Part shown: positions 1 through 11,350 of the stretch, in pieces
How the letters are laid out: each line of letters begins with the position of its first letter
Position numbering within the stretch: position 1 is the stretch's first letter
From: Ipomoea triloba
Taxonomy: Eukaryota; Streptophyta; Magnoliopsida; Solanales; Convolvulaceae
Direction: 5' to 3'
NCBI RefSeq assembly: GCF_003576645.1
Contig: NC_044925.1
Location: 3,860,551 to 3,924,550 of the forward strand
Length of the DNA stretch: 64,000 bases
Made by a program: the position numbers and the translations under genes
Notes under the pieces: generated by a model
What the model saw: the letters and a program-made list of their open reading frames with translations, nothing else
Told to the model about the DNA's origin: nothing
The model's database searches: none

Positions 1-155
1 TATGAATAACCTAATAACAAAATAATAATTAATGAGTAAACACCCCTTTTAGTAAAGAATTACAAAAAAACTAGCTAAAAGTAATATCACCCATATATTC
101 AAAACCACACAATAATAGCTATGGAAAAAAGTAAGAACCATTATTTAACTACTTG

Positions 156-402
156 TGTGGGGAATAGTTTTAACAACACTATAAATACCTTAACATTAAG
201 ATCTTATATCAATCATCCAAAAGAACACAATAATACTAAAATCTGAGCAACAAACAGAAAAATGAATACAATAATTTANTGTGGGGAATAGTTTTAACAA
301 CACTATAAATACCTTAACATTAAGATCTTATATCAATCATCCAAAAGAACACAATAATACTAAAATCTGAGCAACAAACAGAAAAATGAATACAATAATT
401 TA
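156..402. repeat. 123-bp tandem copy around a single N (assembly join)
   Basis: Positions 156-278 and 280-402 are the same sequence, separated by one N at 279. The repeated block holds the TATA box, the leader and the first codons of the exopolygalacturonase gene. A perfect repeat abutting a single N is what unresolved overlapping contig ends produce, so this is probably an assembly error rather than a duplicated promoter. The right-hand copy is the one joined to the complete first exon. Confidence 0.85.
303..310 (+). promoter_or_regulatory. TATA box of the exopolygalacturonase gene
   Basis: The sequence CTATAAATACC lies about 80 bases before the ATG at 386. A second identical copy near 179-186 belongs to the probable assembly duplicate. 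The position and sequence fit a plant core promoter; the transcription start was not determined. Confidence 0.6.
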
Positions 403-2146
403 TTGTGCCTTCACATTTAACTTCACATTTGTATTATTCTTGCTAGCGCATCTTGGAGAGAGTGCTGATATCAAAGTTGCTGCAAAAGCCGGTGTAGATA
501 TTAGTCCGGTAAGTTTTTTTTTTTTTTAGAATTGTGTTTTAAGGAACAGAAAATAGGAAAAGAAAGAAATTGTATTCCTTAATCCTTATCCAGGTAGCTT
601 GCTTGAATTGATGTAGGCCTACAATCAGGTTTAGTATGTGAGAATTCACTTATCCCCACCACCAAACATACCCATCATATCCTTTGCAGAACCCATTTGT
701 TTCATTAAGCTTTGTAAGCCACCCTATCTGTGTTTCAACATCTGTGGGGAAAGAACTATGCTCATGTGCTGTTTATTCATATTTCGGGATAAGGGCTCAT
801 ATCTCCTTTATTTGGAATTTTAAGTAATTTAAATAAATACTTGAAGGTTCATATATACATGATCATATTTGATTATGGATAAAATTTTAATGGCGTAGGA
901 ATTGTTGAAAGCTTGGACAGAAGCATGTGCAGCTACAACTCCCAGCACCATTGTGATCCCAAAAGGCACTTTCGAAATGAAACAAGCTCTACTTAAGGGT
1001 CCATGCAAAGCCCCAGTTGAGCTCCAGATTCAGGCTACCTTGAAGGCCCCTCCTAATCCTAATGATATGGATGGCAAAAGGGAATGGCTAACGGTTGAAT
1101 ACGTAGATCATTTCACACTCTCGGGTGGTGGCACTCTTGATGGCCAAGGAAATGTACAAGTTTATGCCGCTAAAGACAAAGGTTTTAAAAGTGATAAGTT
1201 GCCTAACGTAAGTCTGTATTTATCATGTGTAAATTCTTTTTTTATATATATAAACAACGGATATATTAACTAATAATTTTTTTTAAATCTTTACAGAATT
1301 TGAGCTTCAATTTCATGAAAAATTCGGTCATCCGAGACATAACTACTCTAAACAGTAAATTATTCCACGTCAATGTTTTTGGTGGCAATAACTTAACGTT
1401 TGAGAAGTTCACTGTTAAAGCGCCAGCGGATAGTCCCAATACAGATGGAATTCATATTGCAAAAATAAAGGATGTTACGGTTAAAGATTCTGTTATAGGA
1501 ACTGGAGACGATTGCATATCCATTGGTGATGGGCTAGAAAACCTTCACATCACTGGTGTGACATGTGGGCCAGGACACGGCATCAGTGTGGGAAGCCTTG
1601 GCAAGACCCCGGGTGAAGAGCCTGTGAAGGGTGTCTTTGTAAAAGACTCCAAATTTGTTGGTACAGATAACGGTGTCAGAATTAAAACATGGCCTAATTC
1701 TCATCCTGGAGTCGTAACTGATATACATTATGAGAATATAGATATGAAAGACGTCAAAAATCCAATTGTGATTGATCAAGAATACTGCCCAAATAACGAA
1801 TGCTCAAAACAGGTATGTAACACATACTTTACCTATGGTGAGTTAAACATTTTTTTTTCTATGACTTCCTTTATGATGGATAATTTTATTAATACTTAGC
1901 TTGTTTTATTTTTATTTATAGAAACCGTCACTCGTAAAGATAAGTAAGGTAAGCTATAGGAACATAAAAGGTACTTCTGCAACAGAGGAAGCAGTGATCC
2001 TTGCATGCAGTAGTGGGGTGCCATGTGAAGGAGTTGAAATTGGTGAAATTAATTTGACATTCAAAGGAGGAGCTGCAAAGTCTCTTTGTTCAAATGTGAA
2101 ACCTACATTGACCGGAAAGCAAGTTCCCGCAGTGACTTGCAAATGA
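386..2146 (+). CDS. Exopolygalacturonase-like pectinase (GH28), four exons
   Basis: Exons are 386-508, 899-1207, 1297-1812 and 1922-2146. All introns are GT-AG and phase 0, and the total of 1173 nt gives 390 residues, normal for plant exopolygalacturonases. Residues 1-27 form a signal peptide ending ESA, so the enzyme should be secreted to the wall, where this family removes galacturonate units from pectin; many members are pollen-expressed (family knowledge). All GH28 motifs are present in exon 3: NTDGIH, GTGDDC, GHGISVGSLG and RIKTW, with the catalytic Asp residues and His intact. Cysteines of the C-terminal disulphides are present in exons 3 and 4 (YCPNNEC, LACSSGVPC). Just after the signal peptide the usual F-N-V-x-x-Y/F-G-A segment is shortened and lacks the YG, the only odd part. 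The start is the only in-frame ATG giving a signal peptide. It looks functional. Confidence 0.93.
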
Positions 2147-2671
2147 GAAATATATATTTTGAGAGTTTCTTACCATTTGTTCCATGAAAGTGTAATCACT
2201 GATAGCTAGACAAAAATAAACAAGTATGTGTAGCTTGTGGCAAATTAAAGGTCATCCAATATGCTGCCCATGCTTGGTTTTTAGCTAGGATATGATGCTG
2301 GCATTTAATTTTTAATGGCAATATTTTTATAAAAAAAATACTTCCCTTGCAAATCAGCTGCAACCATATTATATTCATATCATTAGTTGCCGAAACTCTT
2401 AAATAAATTCATTTTTTTTAGCTTTAAAAAAATAAAACTTAGTTCTCCAGCATACGAGAAAGGTAAACAGAATCAGTGTAATAATACACTTGTAGAAATA
2501 GGTAAATAAGACAATAACTAGAAATGAATAATATAGTTCAAATCAACTTTAACTTCAATAATTTTGATAGAATTTATTTGCCGATTTTAGTCAATTTGTG
2601 AAATTTCGAATCATAAATTTCTCTTAAAAAAAATTGTAATTAAAATAAAAATTGCCACTAAAAGCATTATA
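2147..2671. other. 3' flank of the exopolygalacturonase gene
   Basis: AT-rich sequence with no open frame of interest. The AATAAA-like stretch near 2212-2220 could serve the pectinase transcript for polyadenylation. I see no repeat structure here. Confidence 0.4.
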
Positions 2672-4181
2672 TTGCTTTTGTTTTTACTAATATCTCTTGT
2701 GAGTTGTATGGCACAAGTACCTTAATTAGTGACTACTTTTACTAAGTTTATTTTTTCAAAATTATTCGAACTGAGTGTGACAACATTAAACTCCAAATAA
2801 TATTCAAGTATAATTTCCTTAATTGACTACTCAATTAAATCAAATTATGTTTTCTTGTTTTCTTTCTATTTTTAATTGTTAATGTTGTATGGTTAGTTTC
2901 TTTTTTTTTTTTTTTTTTTTTTTTTTTTCATTTTTAAGACTAATTATTTAAAAATAATAATGTAGTTATGCAATCCATTATTGATATATGAATACTGAAT
3001 TGATTTAAAGTTTTCTAAATTCTTTTAAATAATTTTTTAACGTACGAAGTATAATGTTGGGTCGTCAACCAAGTATCATTTATCTTTCTTTTTTTTGGAT
3101 AATAAATATTTATATTTTCAAGAATATCCATTTTTGTTGAATATTCTGTATATTGATAATTTTCAACAAATATTTTTATTTTATTTTATACTTTCAATTA
3201 TATAAAAATGGATCCAATTATATATTAAGTAAGATAAACCTTGATAACACTAAAATGATTATTCTAGTGACAATAACACATATCGCAACATGTTTACATA
3301 CTTGTGAAAAACATTTTTTACTCAACATATTAGTTAGTTATGTTAAGTCATAAGAACACAACACTTTAGTGTGACACACAATAACTTTCCTTGTAATTTA
3401 TTTCAAAAAAACACTTCATTTTATTGTGACAACGTAACATTAGACACTATAATTTTATTTATTCTTTATAATATGGGCATGTTGACTAAAAAAATGTTTA
3501 TTACTTTGACAAATGATGTTATAATAGTTTGTTTATTTATTAATATAATATCATAGTATGTGTTACTTATTTGTGACAACGTGACATTGTATCGTTATAT
3601 ATAATTGTAATGTTCTTTCAAAAAATTATAGATACGTGTCGGTTGTAAAATAACAAACGATGTATTGCTAAATATATTTTATTTTTTATATTCAAAAGAT
3701 GGGATGTTGGTGGTTTCCAAAATCAATGTTGTAGCTTTATATATATTTTCATTTATTTTTAAATCTAGAGATACAATGTCAATTTTCTAAAAAAATTGGG
3801 AGCGTAACATTTCATAATCATTTTTTTATTTTAAGAATATACCATTTTTTTTTTGTATAAAATGTGTTCTATTATCAAATTTTCAATTGTTATATTAAAA
3901 AAATTTAAGTTACGACCGTGATTTTGTTGTAAAAACTGTTGTCTTAGTTTAAATAATTGCTTATATTTTTACTAATATTGTATGGCACAAGTACCTTAAC
4001 CACTAGTCGTAATAGTCACTACTTTTATTAAGTTTTTTTTTTTCAAAATTATTCAAACCGAGTGTGACAACATTAAACTCCAAATAATATTCAAGTATAA
4101 TTTCCTTAATTGACTACTCAATTAAATCAAATTATGTTTTCTTGTTTTCTTTCTATTTTTAATTGTTAATGTTGTAAGGTT

Positions 4182-4212
<31 letters not shown>

Positions 4213-5324
4213 GGTATTTCAAGTACTTGCTAGAACTTCTTTTTTTTTTTTGGGTTTTTCATATTTAAGACTTTAATTATTTAAAAATAATAATGTAGTT
4301 ATGTAATCCATTATTGATATATGAATAATGAATTGATTTAATGTTTTCTAAATTCTTTTAAATAATTTTTTAACATACGAAGTATAATGTTGGATTGTCA
4401 ACCAAGTATCATTTATCTTTTTTTTTTTTGTATTATAATAATTATTTATGTTTTCAAGAATATCCATTTTTGTTGAATATTTTGTATATTGATAATTTTC
4501 AACAAATATTTTTTTTAATTTTATACTTTTAATGATATAAAAATGGATCCAATTATATATTAGGTAAGATAAACCTTGATAACACTAAAATGATTATTTA
4601 AGTGACAATAACACATATCGCAACATGTTTACATACTTGTGAAAACATTTTTTACTCAACATATTAGTTAGTTATGTTAAGTCATAAGAACACAACACTT
4701 TAGTGTGACGCACAATAACTTTCCTTGAAATTTATTTCAAAAAATACTTCATTTTATTGTGACAACGTAACATTAGACACACTATAATTTTATTTATTAT
4801 TTATAATATAGGCATGTTGACTAAAAAATTGTTGATTACTTTGACAAATGATGTTGTAATTGTTTGTTAATTTATTGATATAATATCATAGTATGTGTTA
4901 TTTATTTGTGACAACCTGACATTGTATCGTTATATATAATTGTAATGTTCTTTTAAAAAATTATAGATATGTATCAGTTGTAAAAAACAAACGATGTAAT
5001 ACTAAATATATTTTATTTTTTATAAAAGATGGGATGTTGGTGGTTTCCGAAATCAATGTTGTAACTTTATATATATTTTTTAATTCTTTTTAAATCTAGA
5101 GATACAATGTCAGTTTTCTAAAAAAAATTATATATATTTTAATTGTTTTTAAATCTATAGATACAATGTCAGTTTTCTAAAAAAATTAGGAGCTTAACAT
5201 TTTATAATCATTTTTTTTTATTTTGAGAATATACCTTCTTTTTTTTTTTGTAAAAAATGTGTTCTATTATCAAATTTCAATTGTTATATTAAAAAAAAAT
5301 TAAGTTACCACGGTGATTTTGTTG
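2672..5324. repeat. Diverged 1.3-kb tandem duplication
   Basis: Unit 1 (about 2672-3954) and unit 2 (about 3955-5324) align along their whole length with scattered substitutions and small indels. Shared landmarks are the ATGGCACAAGTACCTTAA block (2708, 3984), the segment following the poly-T tracts (2905-2928, 4184-4212), and the closing GTGATTTTGTTG (3918, 5313). Unlike the copies next to Ns, these differ, so the duplication is real and not recent. No coding potential is visible. Unit 2 ends where an LTR-like sequence begins. It could be two copies of a long unclassified repeat. Confidence 0.8.
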
Positions 5325-6062
5325 TGAAATGAAAATTGTAATTTTAGTGGTTTGATTAGTGAGTGTCGTCCTTTGGGAATGGCTAGATAGGATTTGGGTA
5401 GCAAGGGGCTAAACACAACATCATAAAGTGTTTGAAAGCTAACCGGATTGATAGGTTTGTTTGCATGAGATAATTGTAAAATAAACAATTGATTATAGTA
5501 CTAAACAATGATAAAGAATAGAATTTAAATCAAATAACCATGTACAAATACTTCTTTAATGCTCTAAGGTTCTAGGCTAAACCTTGCTCAACAATGAAAT
5601 GAGGGAATCACGTTAATGCCAATGCCACTCTCGTGGACATGGGCTAGCTAGCACCAAAGTTCTAATCCCATTCCCATATCAATTAGACTAGGTGAGGTAT
5701 TTAATCAAATACCTTGTGTGCATAATCCCTTCTAACTTCCCTTTTTCAAGGGAAAGTTAGAAATATGGAAATGATTGGTCATGGTGAATCCCTATTCTCA
5801 TAGGTGAAACACCAACCCCATACATTTCTTGAAAGGTTGGATCCTAACCAAACAAGAGTCAAACAATTTCCTATTTTCACAATCACATTCATACTAAAAG
5901 CAATGCAAAACCTAAATTTAACAATTCAATTCATATAAGCATTGATACATAGCAATTCAATTTAAATACCTAAAGGATTTAACTACTCATAATGAAATTG
6001 AAGATTAAACAATTGGAATAATAAACAATGAATATAAATACAAAAGAAATTTTGAGAATTTG
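5325..6062 (-). mobile_element. LTR retrotransposon fragment, inverted relative to 6065-7400
   Basis: Read on the minus strand, this stretch matches the downstream half of the LTR at 6065-7400. Shared blocks include the sequences around 5600-5720 and 7200-7340 (ends of the phrase about a CACTCTCGTGGACAT block and its inverse) and 5640-6040 with 6900-7100. The two arms are clearly diverged, so this is an old inverted pair of related elements rather than a recent palindrome. No coding sequence is present. Confidence 0.6.
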
Positions 6063-6327
6063 ATAAGTCGTTAATTAACATATAAATATGCTTTAATTGT
6101 ACTAATCTCTAAGTGAATATTATGTGTTTGTGCAAGAAAGAAGTGTATTTCAGGTATTTACGGCTCAATCATTGGAAACCGGGACCTAGGCAAGAGGAAG
6201 CGTAAAATGAAGACGAATCGGGATGAATTCAAGACAAAAATGAGCCAAGAATGAAGGGCCAAAACCATAGCAAAGTTCAACGGAGAATCGAAGCAAAGAA
6301 TAAGCCAGAAAATGCCACCGGGAGGGT

Positions 6328-6622
6328 ATCACGCTGGAGGTCACGCCGTGACCTGCAGCGTGACACCGTGGTTAGCTTTTAGATGGTCTGTGTCACGCTG
6401 CAGGTCACGCCGTGACCCGCAGCGTGACCAGCACCATCTGAAAATGGCCTGTGTGGTCACGATGAAGGTCACGCCGTGACCTCCATCATGACCTACAGGC
6501 CACTTTGCGGATCCAAGGCGTCACGCTGCAGGTCACGCCGTGACATGCAGCGTGACGACCTGGAATCCGCGATGCTCAAGTCTGGTCACGATGAAGGTCA
6601 CGCCGTGACCTCCATCGTGACC
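6328..6622. repeat. Array of five GTCACG hairpins, period about 64 bp
   Basis: Five copies of the palindromic core GGTCACGCCGTGAC (near 6339, 6403, 6467, 6531 and 6595) are each flanked by inverted arms that end in GTCACG and CGTGAC, so each unit folds into a hairpin of about 37 nt. Units 1, 2 and 4 have CTGCAG-type arms; units 3 and 5 have ATGAAG on the left and CTCCAT on the right. The array ends about 40 bases before the TATA box of the LTR. Confidence 0.9.
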
Positions 6623-6662
6623 AGGCATCCTAGAGGTAGTTTTTTTGGCGCAATTTCATTAG

Positions 6663-6670
6663 TATAAATA
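6663..6670 (+). promoter_or_regulatory. LTR TATA box
   Basis: TATAAATAGGG follows the GTCACG palindrome array by 40 bases and precedes a leader-like, pyrimidine-rich sequence. This is the expected place for the U3/R promoter of an LTR. Confidence 0.55.
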
Positions 6671-7430
6671 GGGTTAGACTTTATTTTGAACTTATCTTTC
6701 AATTTTTCTAAGTCTTCTTTAGGTTTTCTCTCCACAAACACATTAGATTATCTATCCATTGCAATTACATTAGATTTGAAGAAGATTTAGAGAAGAACTA
6801 TCCGTTGTAATTATCAATTTCACTACAATTTCATATTCAAAAATTATTTATTCATTCAAGAGTTCAACTTCTTCTTTCAATTCTTAAATTTCTTTTGCAT
6901 TTAACTTCATTATATTGCCTATTATTCCAATTGTTTTAGTTTATAATTTCATTATGGTTTGTTAAATACTTCAGGGATTTAAATTGAATTGCCTTGTATG
7001 AATGCTTACATGAATTAAATTCCTTAGTCTAGGTTTTTCATTGCCTTTAGAATGAAGATGATTGTGATATTTGGAAATTACTTGACTCTTGCTTGATTAT
7101 GGCCCAATTATGCAAGAGATGTTTGAAATTGGAGTTTCACCTATGAGAATAAGGATTCACCATAGCCAACCCTTTCACATTTCTAACTTGCCCTTGAGAA
7201 AAGGAAGTTGGAAGGGATTATGCACACAATGTGCTTGATTAAATGCCTCACCTAGTCTAATTGCTATGAGAATGGGATTAGAATTTTGGTGGTAACCAAT
7301 GTCCACGAGAGTGGCATTAGCATTGACTTGATTCCCTCATTTCATTGTTAAGCGTTGATTAGCTTAGAACCTTAGAACACTAGAGAAGCATTTCTGCATT
7401 GCTATTTAATTTAAATCCTCTTCGGTTGGG

Positions 7431-7902
7431 GTATTTCATCGAACATTTGGTTTACCACTCCTCCCGGGCCCCATCCTTCCAGATAGAGGGCGGGGGTGTG
7501 GATGATTTGGACTCGTGAGGACTCACTATCGCGCAATCACTCGCTTTCACTAAGTCTACTATCTACCCCGGTTGGAAATAGAAGCAAATCATGAAGGATA
7601 TCAACCACACAAGACTAACACCCTACTTCATCATTTTCACAATCAAATGGAAGAATTCAATCATCAATCATAAGAGCTAATATGGGGCAAACAATCCCCT
7701 CTACTAATTTACTCAAGCATAATTCAAATCAATGATCAAAGCAATAGAAAGCAACAAAGAAATCAAATGGAAATAGCAATGCAATTAATAAAAAAAAAGA
7801 GTAAAGTATAGATACCTAAGCAATTCAATAGATCTATTACATCTTCATTGCCATTGTGCATCAATCTAGCTAGATCTACCCCTAACTAAGAAATCTAACA
7901 CT
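7431..7902 (-). mobile_element. Distal part of a minus-strand TGATAAG-type LTR element
   Basis: This non-coding stretch is separated from its probable continuation at 15380-15769 by the solo LTR at 7908-15374. The target duplication AGGAA on both sides of the solo LTR shows that 7902 and 15380 were once adjacent. It has a GC-richer block at 7450-7580. No frame longer than background is present. Confidence 0.45.
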
Positions 7903-8394
7903 AGGAATGTAACACCCCGGTTCGGCTATGCCGTATCTCCGGAGTAGTTACCGCCACACCAAGACTGAACCCCACTCGAATACAGATAGAGTTCACTCTA
8001 GGTGCACAGGCTAACAGACTAAAGACAAGGATCGTGTTTCTTATCGTCAAAATCCAACATAATCTTATATACATGCAGCAAAAGAGTAGCTATACTAGCC
8101 ACGAATATACATATATATATAAGAGTTTCTTACAGCCCATCAACAAAGAGTTTGGACTATTCCCGTTCTTACTAGCCATGTTAGTACTACCATGGCTACA
8201 AAAGATATGTACAAAAAGGTCAGACTTGACTTTTCTCTTGAGGCATAACGGATTAACGAAGGCAGGAGCCCAAAATGGGTACCACTGATTGAACAGGGAT
8301 AGAAACGGGATCAGGAGTGCAACTGGGACAGAAGCATGAGCCAGAGCTGGACGATCAGAAACAGAGGCAGGGGCATACCCACGCTAGACTTCAT

Positions 8395-8590
8395 AATTAT
8401 TATATTTTCGAAACCTTTGTCTACTTTTGAGTGACAATGGATTTCCTTACTTAGCCGTCGTGCTAACTACACTTCATTGTGTACCTTATCAGCTGATAAG
8501 GTACACAATGAAGTGTAGTTAGCACGACGGCTAAGTAAGGAAATCCATTGTCACTCAAAAGTAGACAAAGGTTTCGAAAATATAATAATT
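8395..8590. repeat. Perfect 98-bp-arm palindrome
   Basis: Positions 8395-8492 are the exact reverse complement of 8493-8590, with the centre at CAG/CTG and no spacer. The two other copies of this LTR interior (around 9783 and 12294) go straight from GACTTCAT to CTGATAAGG and lack the left arm. The left arm is therefore an extra inverted copy present only here. Confidence 0.95.
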
Positions 8591-9181
8591 TGTAAGTTGT
8601 AAAATTTACCCACGAGTTATAGCTCTACCTGCAATCAGGTTATCAATAGTAGATAATATAATATAAGGCGTAAAGCTAACTCAACACGTAAACTTTTCTC
8701 ATATAAAGGTACCGGCATCATTGCCACTTAAAACACATTTTTCTGTTTTTCAGACAAGTTTGTAAAATATTTCGTTTCCAGTAGTTCCCTCATTTTAACT
8801 CAAAAGGAGGTTCAACAGCACATTTCCGTGCTCAAAATTCGTCACATTTTGGATAGAATCATTTCCTTCTCAAGTCGTTACAGAGTAACTCTTTTCTCAT
8901 CTTTAAAACTTCCTTAGTTTCTTCTTAGTAGCGTGAGGCCTTTGGAGCATTCTCATAACTCCCACTCTGACCACTTGGATCATCGAACTCGGGTTCAGTG
9001 GTCATCACCCGGTCTAACACTGATCCCCTGGACGTAAGGTTCGTTAAAATGATTCCTAGCTGGCCCAGCTAGGTCCATAAAAACTACACCTACCCGGACT
9101 TCTGGAGTAACTATACCTTAAGTGTGCACACCCCATAGGAATACCTCATCCTACGAGTTATATAGTACCGGCGAATAGACT

Positions 9182-9262
9182 TCGCCCTGCAGTATGAACT
9201 GGTCATACACTATAACATATCGACGAATAGACTTCGCCCTGCAGTATGAACTGGTCATACAA
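9182..9262. repeat. Two copies of a CGAATAGACTTCGCC direct repeat inside the LTR
   Basis: A block containing CGAATAGACTTCGCCCTGC followed by TATGAACTGGTCATAC occurs twice here and again at 10466-10553 and 12976-13063. It is the same motif that forms a longer tandem array in the opposite orientation at 44530-44827. Confidence 0.8.
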
Positions 9263-9556
9263 TATCCACAACGACCACTGGGCCATGGCACTTAAAGCCA
9301 CCCGTGGGTCAATCAAGGTCCTCCTCAACTCGCCCAAAGGGTTTGAAAACATGATTCTTCCTTCCGTTTTTCTTCTCAAATCATTTCTTTTGGACATATT
9401 TCTCATTTGAGTCCAATAGTTGAAATCGGCTATCTCATCAGCCCAAGAAGGATTTTCAAAATCTCAGTGCCCGCAGGCTTTTCAATCGTCATTTTCTCGT
9501 TTTTCTCACGTAATGTATCACTCCTTAAAAGTATTATTTCTTCAAAAATAAGGTTT

Positions 9557-9581
9557 NNNNNNNNNNNNNNNNNNNNNNNNN
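9557..9581. other. Assembly gap (25 N)
   Basis: The sequence right of the gap restarts at a position already seen at 8193, so the gap joins overlapping copies of one LTR. Confidence 0.9.
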
Positions 9582-11129
9582 TGGCTACAAAAGATATGTA
9601 CAAAAAGGTCAGACTTGACTTTTCTCTTGAGGCATAACGGATTAACGAAGGCAGGAGACCAAAATGGGTACCACTGATTGAACAGGGATAGGAACGGGAT
9701 CAGGAGTACAACTGGGACAGAAGCATGAGCCAGAGCTGGACGATCAGAAACAGAGGCAGGGGCATACCCACGCTAGACTTCATCTGATAAGGTACACAAT
9801 GAAGTGTAGTTAGCACGACGGCTAAGTAAGGAAATCCATTGTCACTCAAAAGTAGACAAAGGTTTCGAAAATATAATAATTTGTAAGTTGTAAAATTTAC
9901 CCACGAGTTATAGCTCTACCTGCAATCAGGTTATCAATAGTAGATAATATAATATAAGGCGTAAAGCTAACTCAACACGTAAACCTTTCTCATATAAAGG
10001 TACCGGCATCATTGCCACTTAAAACACATTTTTCTGTTTTTCAGACAAGTTTGTAAAATATTTCGTTTCCAGTAGTTCCCTCATTTTAACTCAAAAGGAG
10101 GTTCAACAGCACATTTCCGTGCTCAAAATTCGTCACATTTTGGATAGAATCATTTCCTTCTCAAGGCGTTACAGAGTAACTCTTTTCTCATCTTTAAAAC
10201 TTCCTTAGTTTCTTCTTAGTGAGCGTGAGGCATTTGGAGCATTCTCATAACTCCCACTCTGACCACTTGGATCATCGAACTCGGGTTCAGTGGTCATCAC
10301 CCGGTCTAACACTGATCCCCTGGACGTAAGGTTCGTTAAAATGATTCCTAGCTGGCCCAGCTAGGTCCATAAAAACTACACCTACCCGGACTTCTGGAGT
10401 AACTATACCTTAAGTGTGCACACCACCATAGGAATACCTCATCCTACGAGTTATATAGTACCCGGCGAATAGACTTCGCCCTGCAGTATGAACTGGTCAT
10501 ACACTATAACATATCGACGAATAGACTTCGCCCTGCAGTATGAACTGGTCATACAATATCCACAACGACCACTGGGCCATGGCACTTAAAGCCACCCGTG
10601 GGTCAATCAAGGTCCTCCTCAACTCGCTTTAGAAACTAAGGGTTTGAAAACATGATTCTTCCTTCCGTTTTTCTTTCTCAAATCATTTCTTTTGGACATA
10701 TTTCTTATTTGAGTCCATTAGTTGAAATCGGCTATCTCATTAGCCCAAGAAGGATTTTCAAAATACTCTTAGTGCCCGCAGGCTTTTCAATCGTCATTTT
10801 CTCGTTTTTCTCACGTAATGTACTCACTCCTTAAAAGTAGTATTTTCTTCAAAAATAAGGTTTTGACAACCTGTTTACCAAAATAGCATACGTTCTTTCG
10901 ACGTAAGTTTTATAAACATTTTTATTTACTCATAGGCTTTCCAACACAATTCCTCAAGTTACAAGAGTTGTACTTATTTCTCAACAACAATATTTTCTTC
11001 TAAAGTGATGTACATAATTTTTCCAAAACAGATATTTCTTTTAAAAATAGATCTCTTTTGCCCGTAGGCCTTTCAAACATCATAACACTCGGGATTAAAA
11101 ACATCGGGGAAAAGTTTGGTCAAACAAGT

Positions 11130-11350
11130 CGAAAACGAGGCCGCGTCGCACGGACTCGCGGTTGGCCGCAGCTGCGGACGCACAGCAGACGCGTGCGTCC
11201 GAGCCGCGTCCGCACGTTCGGTAAATGGCGCCGAAACTGGGCGCCCACGGACGCGCGTCCGTGTCCGCGTCCGGCCTTTCGGCCCTGACGCCGTAACTCT
11301 GGGCGTCGATGGACGCGCGTTGGACGCGCGTCCAAGGCCGCGTCCACCCA
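11130..11350. repeat. CpG-dense palindrome cassette inside the LTR (copy at 13641-13861)
   Basis: This block is strikingly GC- and CpG-rich in AT-rich surroundings. It contains nested perfect palindromes, such as CACGGACGCGCGTCCGTG at 11246-11263 and TTGGACGCGCGTCCAA at 11320-11335, and many GGACGCG words. An identical block at 13641-13861 is part of the duplicated contig. It is open in several frames on both strands only because stop codons are rare in such sequence; I do not call these genes. A shorter, diverged version is at 44160-44240 in the related LTR. Confidence 0.85.

Larger units (their letters stand above)
6065..7430 (+). mobile_element. LTR of a TGATAAG-type retrotransposon
   Basis: The segment starts TGATAAGTCG at 6065, has a palindrome array at 6328-6622, a TATAAATA box at 6663-6670 and then a long AT-rich leader-like region to about 7430. 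This order (terminal TG, U3, TATA, R/U5) is that of an LTR. No gag or pol frame follows. A related LTR on the minus strand begins at 15769 (TGATAAGCGCC). The 3' boundary is not clear and no target duplication was found. Confidence 0.6.

Noticed and set aside
6328..6622. CRISPR-like array of repeats and spacers
   Set aside because: The units are palindromic hairpins inside a plant LTR; the intervals are not unique spacers of constant length, and the genome is eukaryotic.
6476..6667. 63-codon frame in the GTCACG hairpin array
   Set aside because: It is created by the tandem palindromes; the translation is just the repeat unit.
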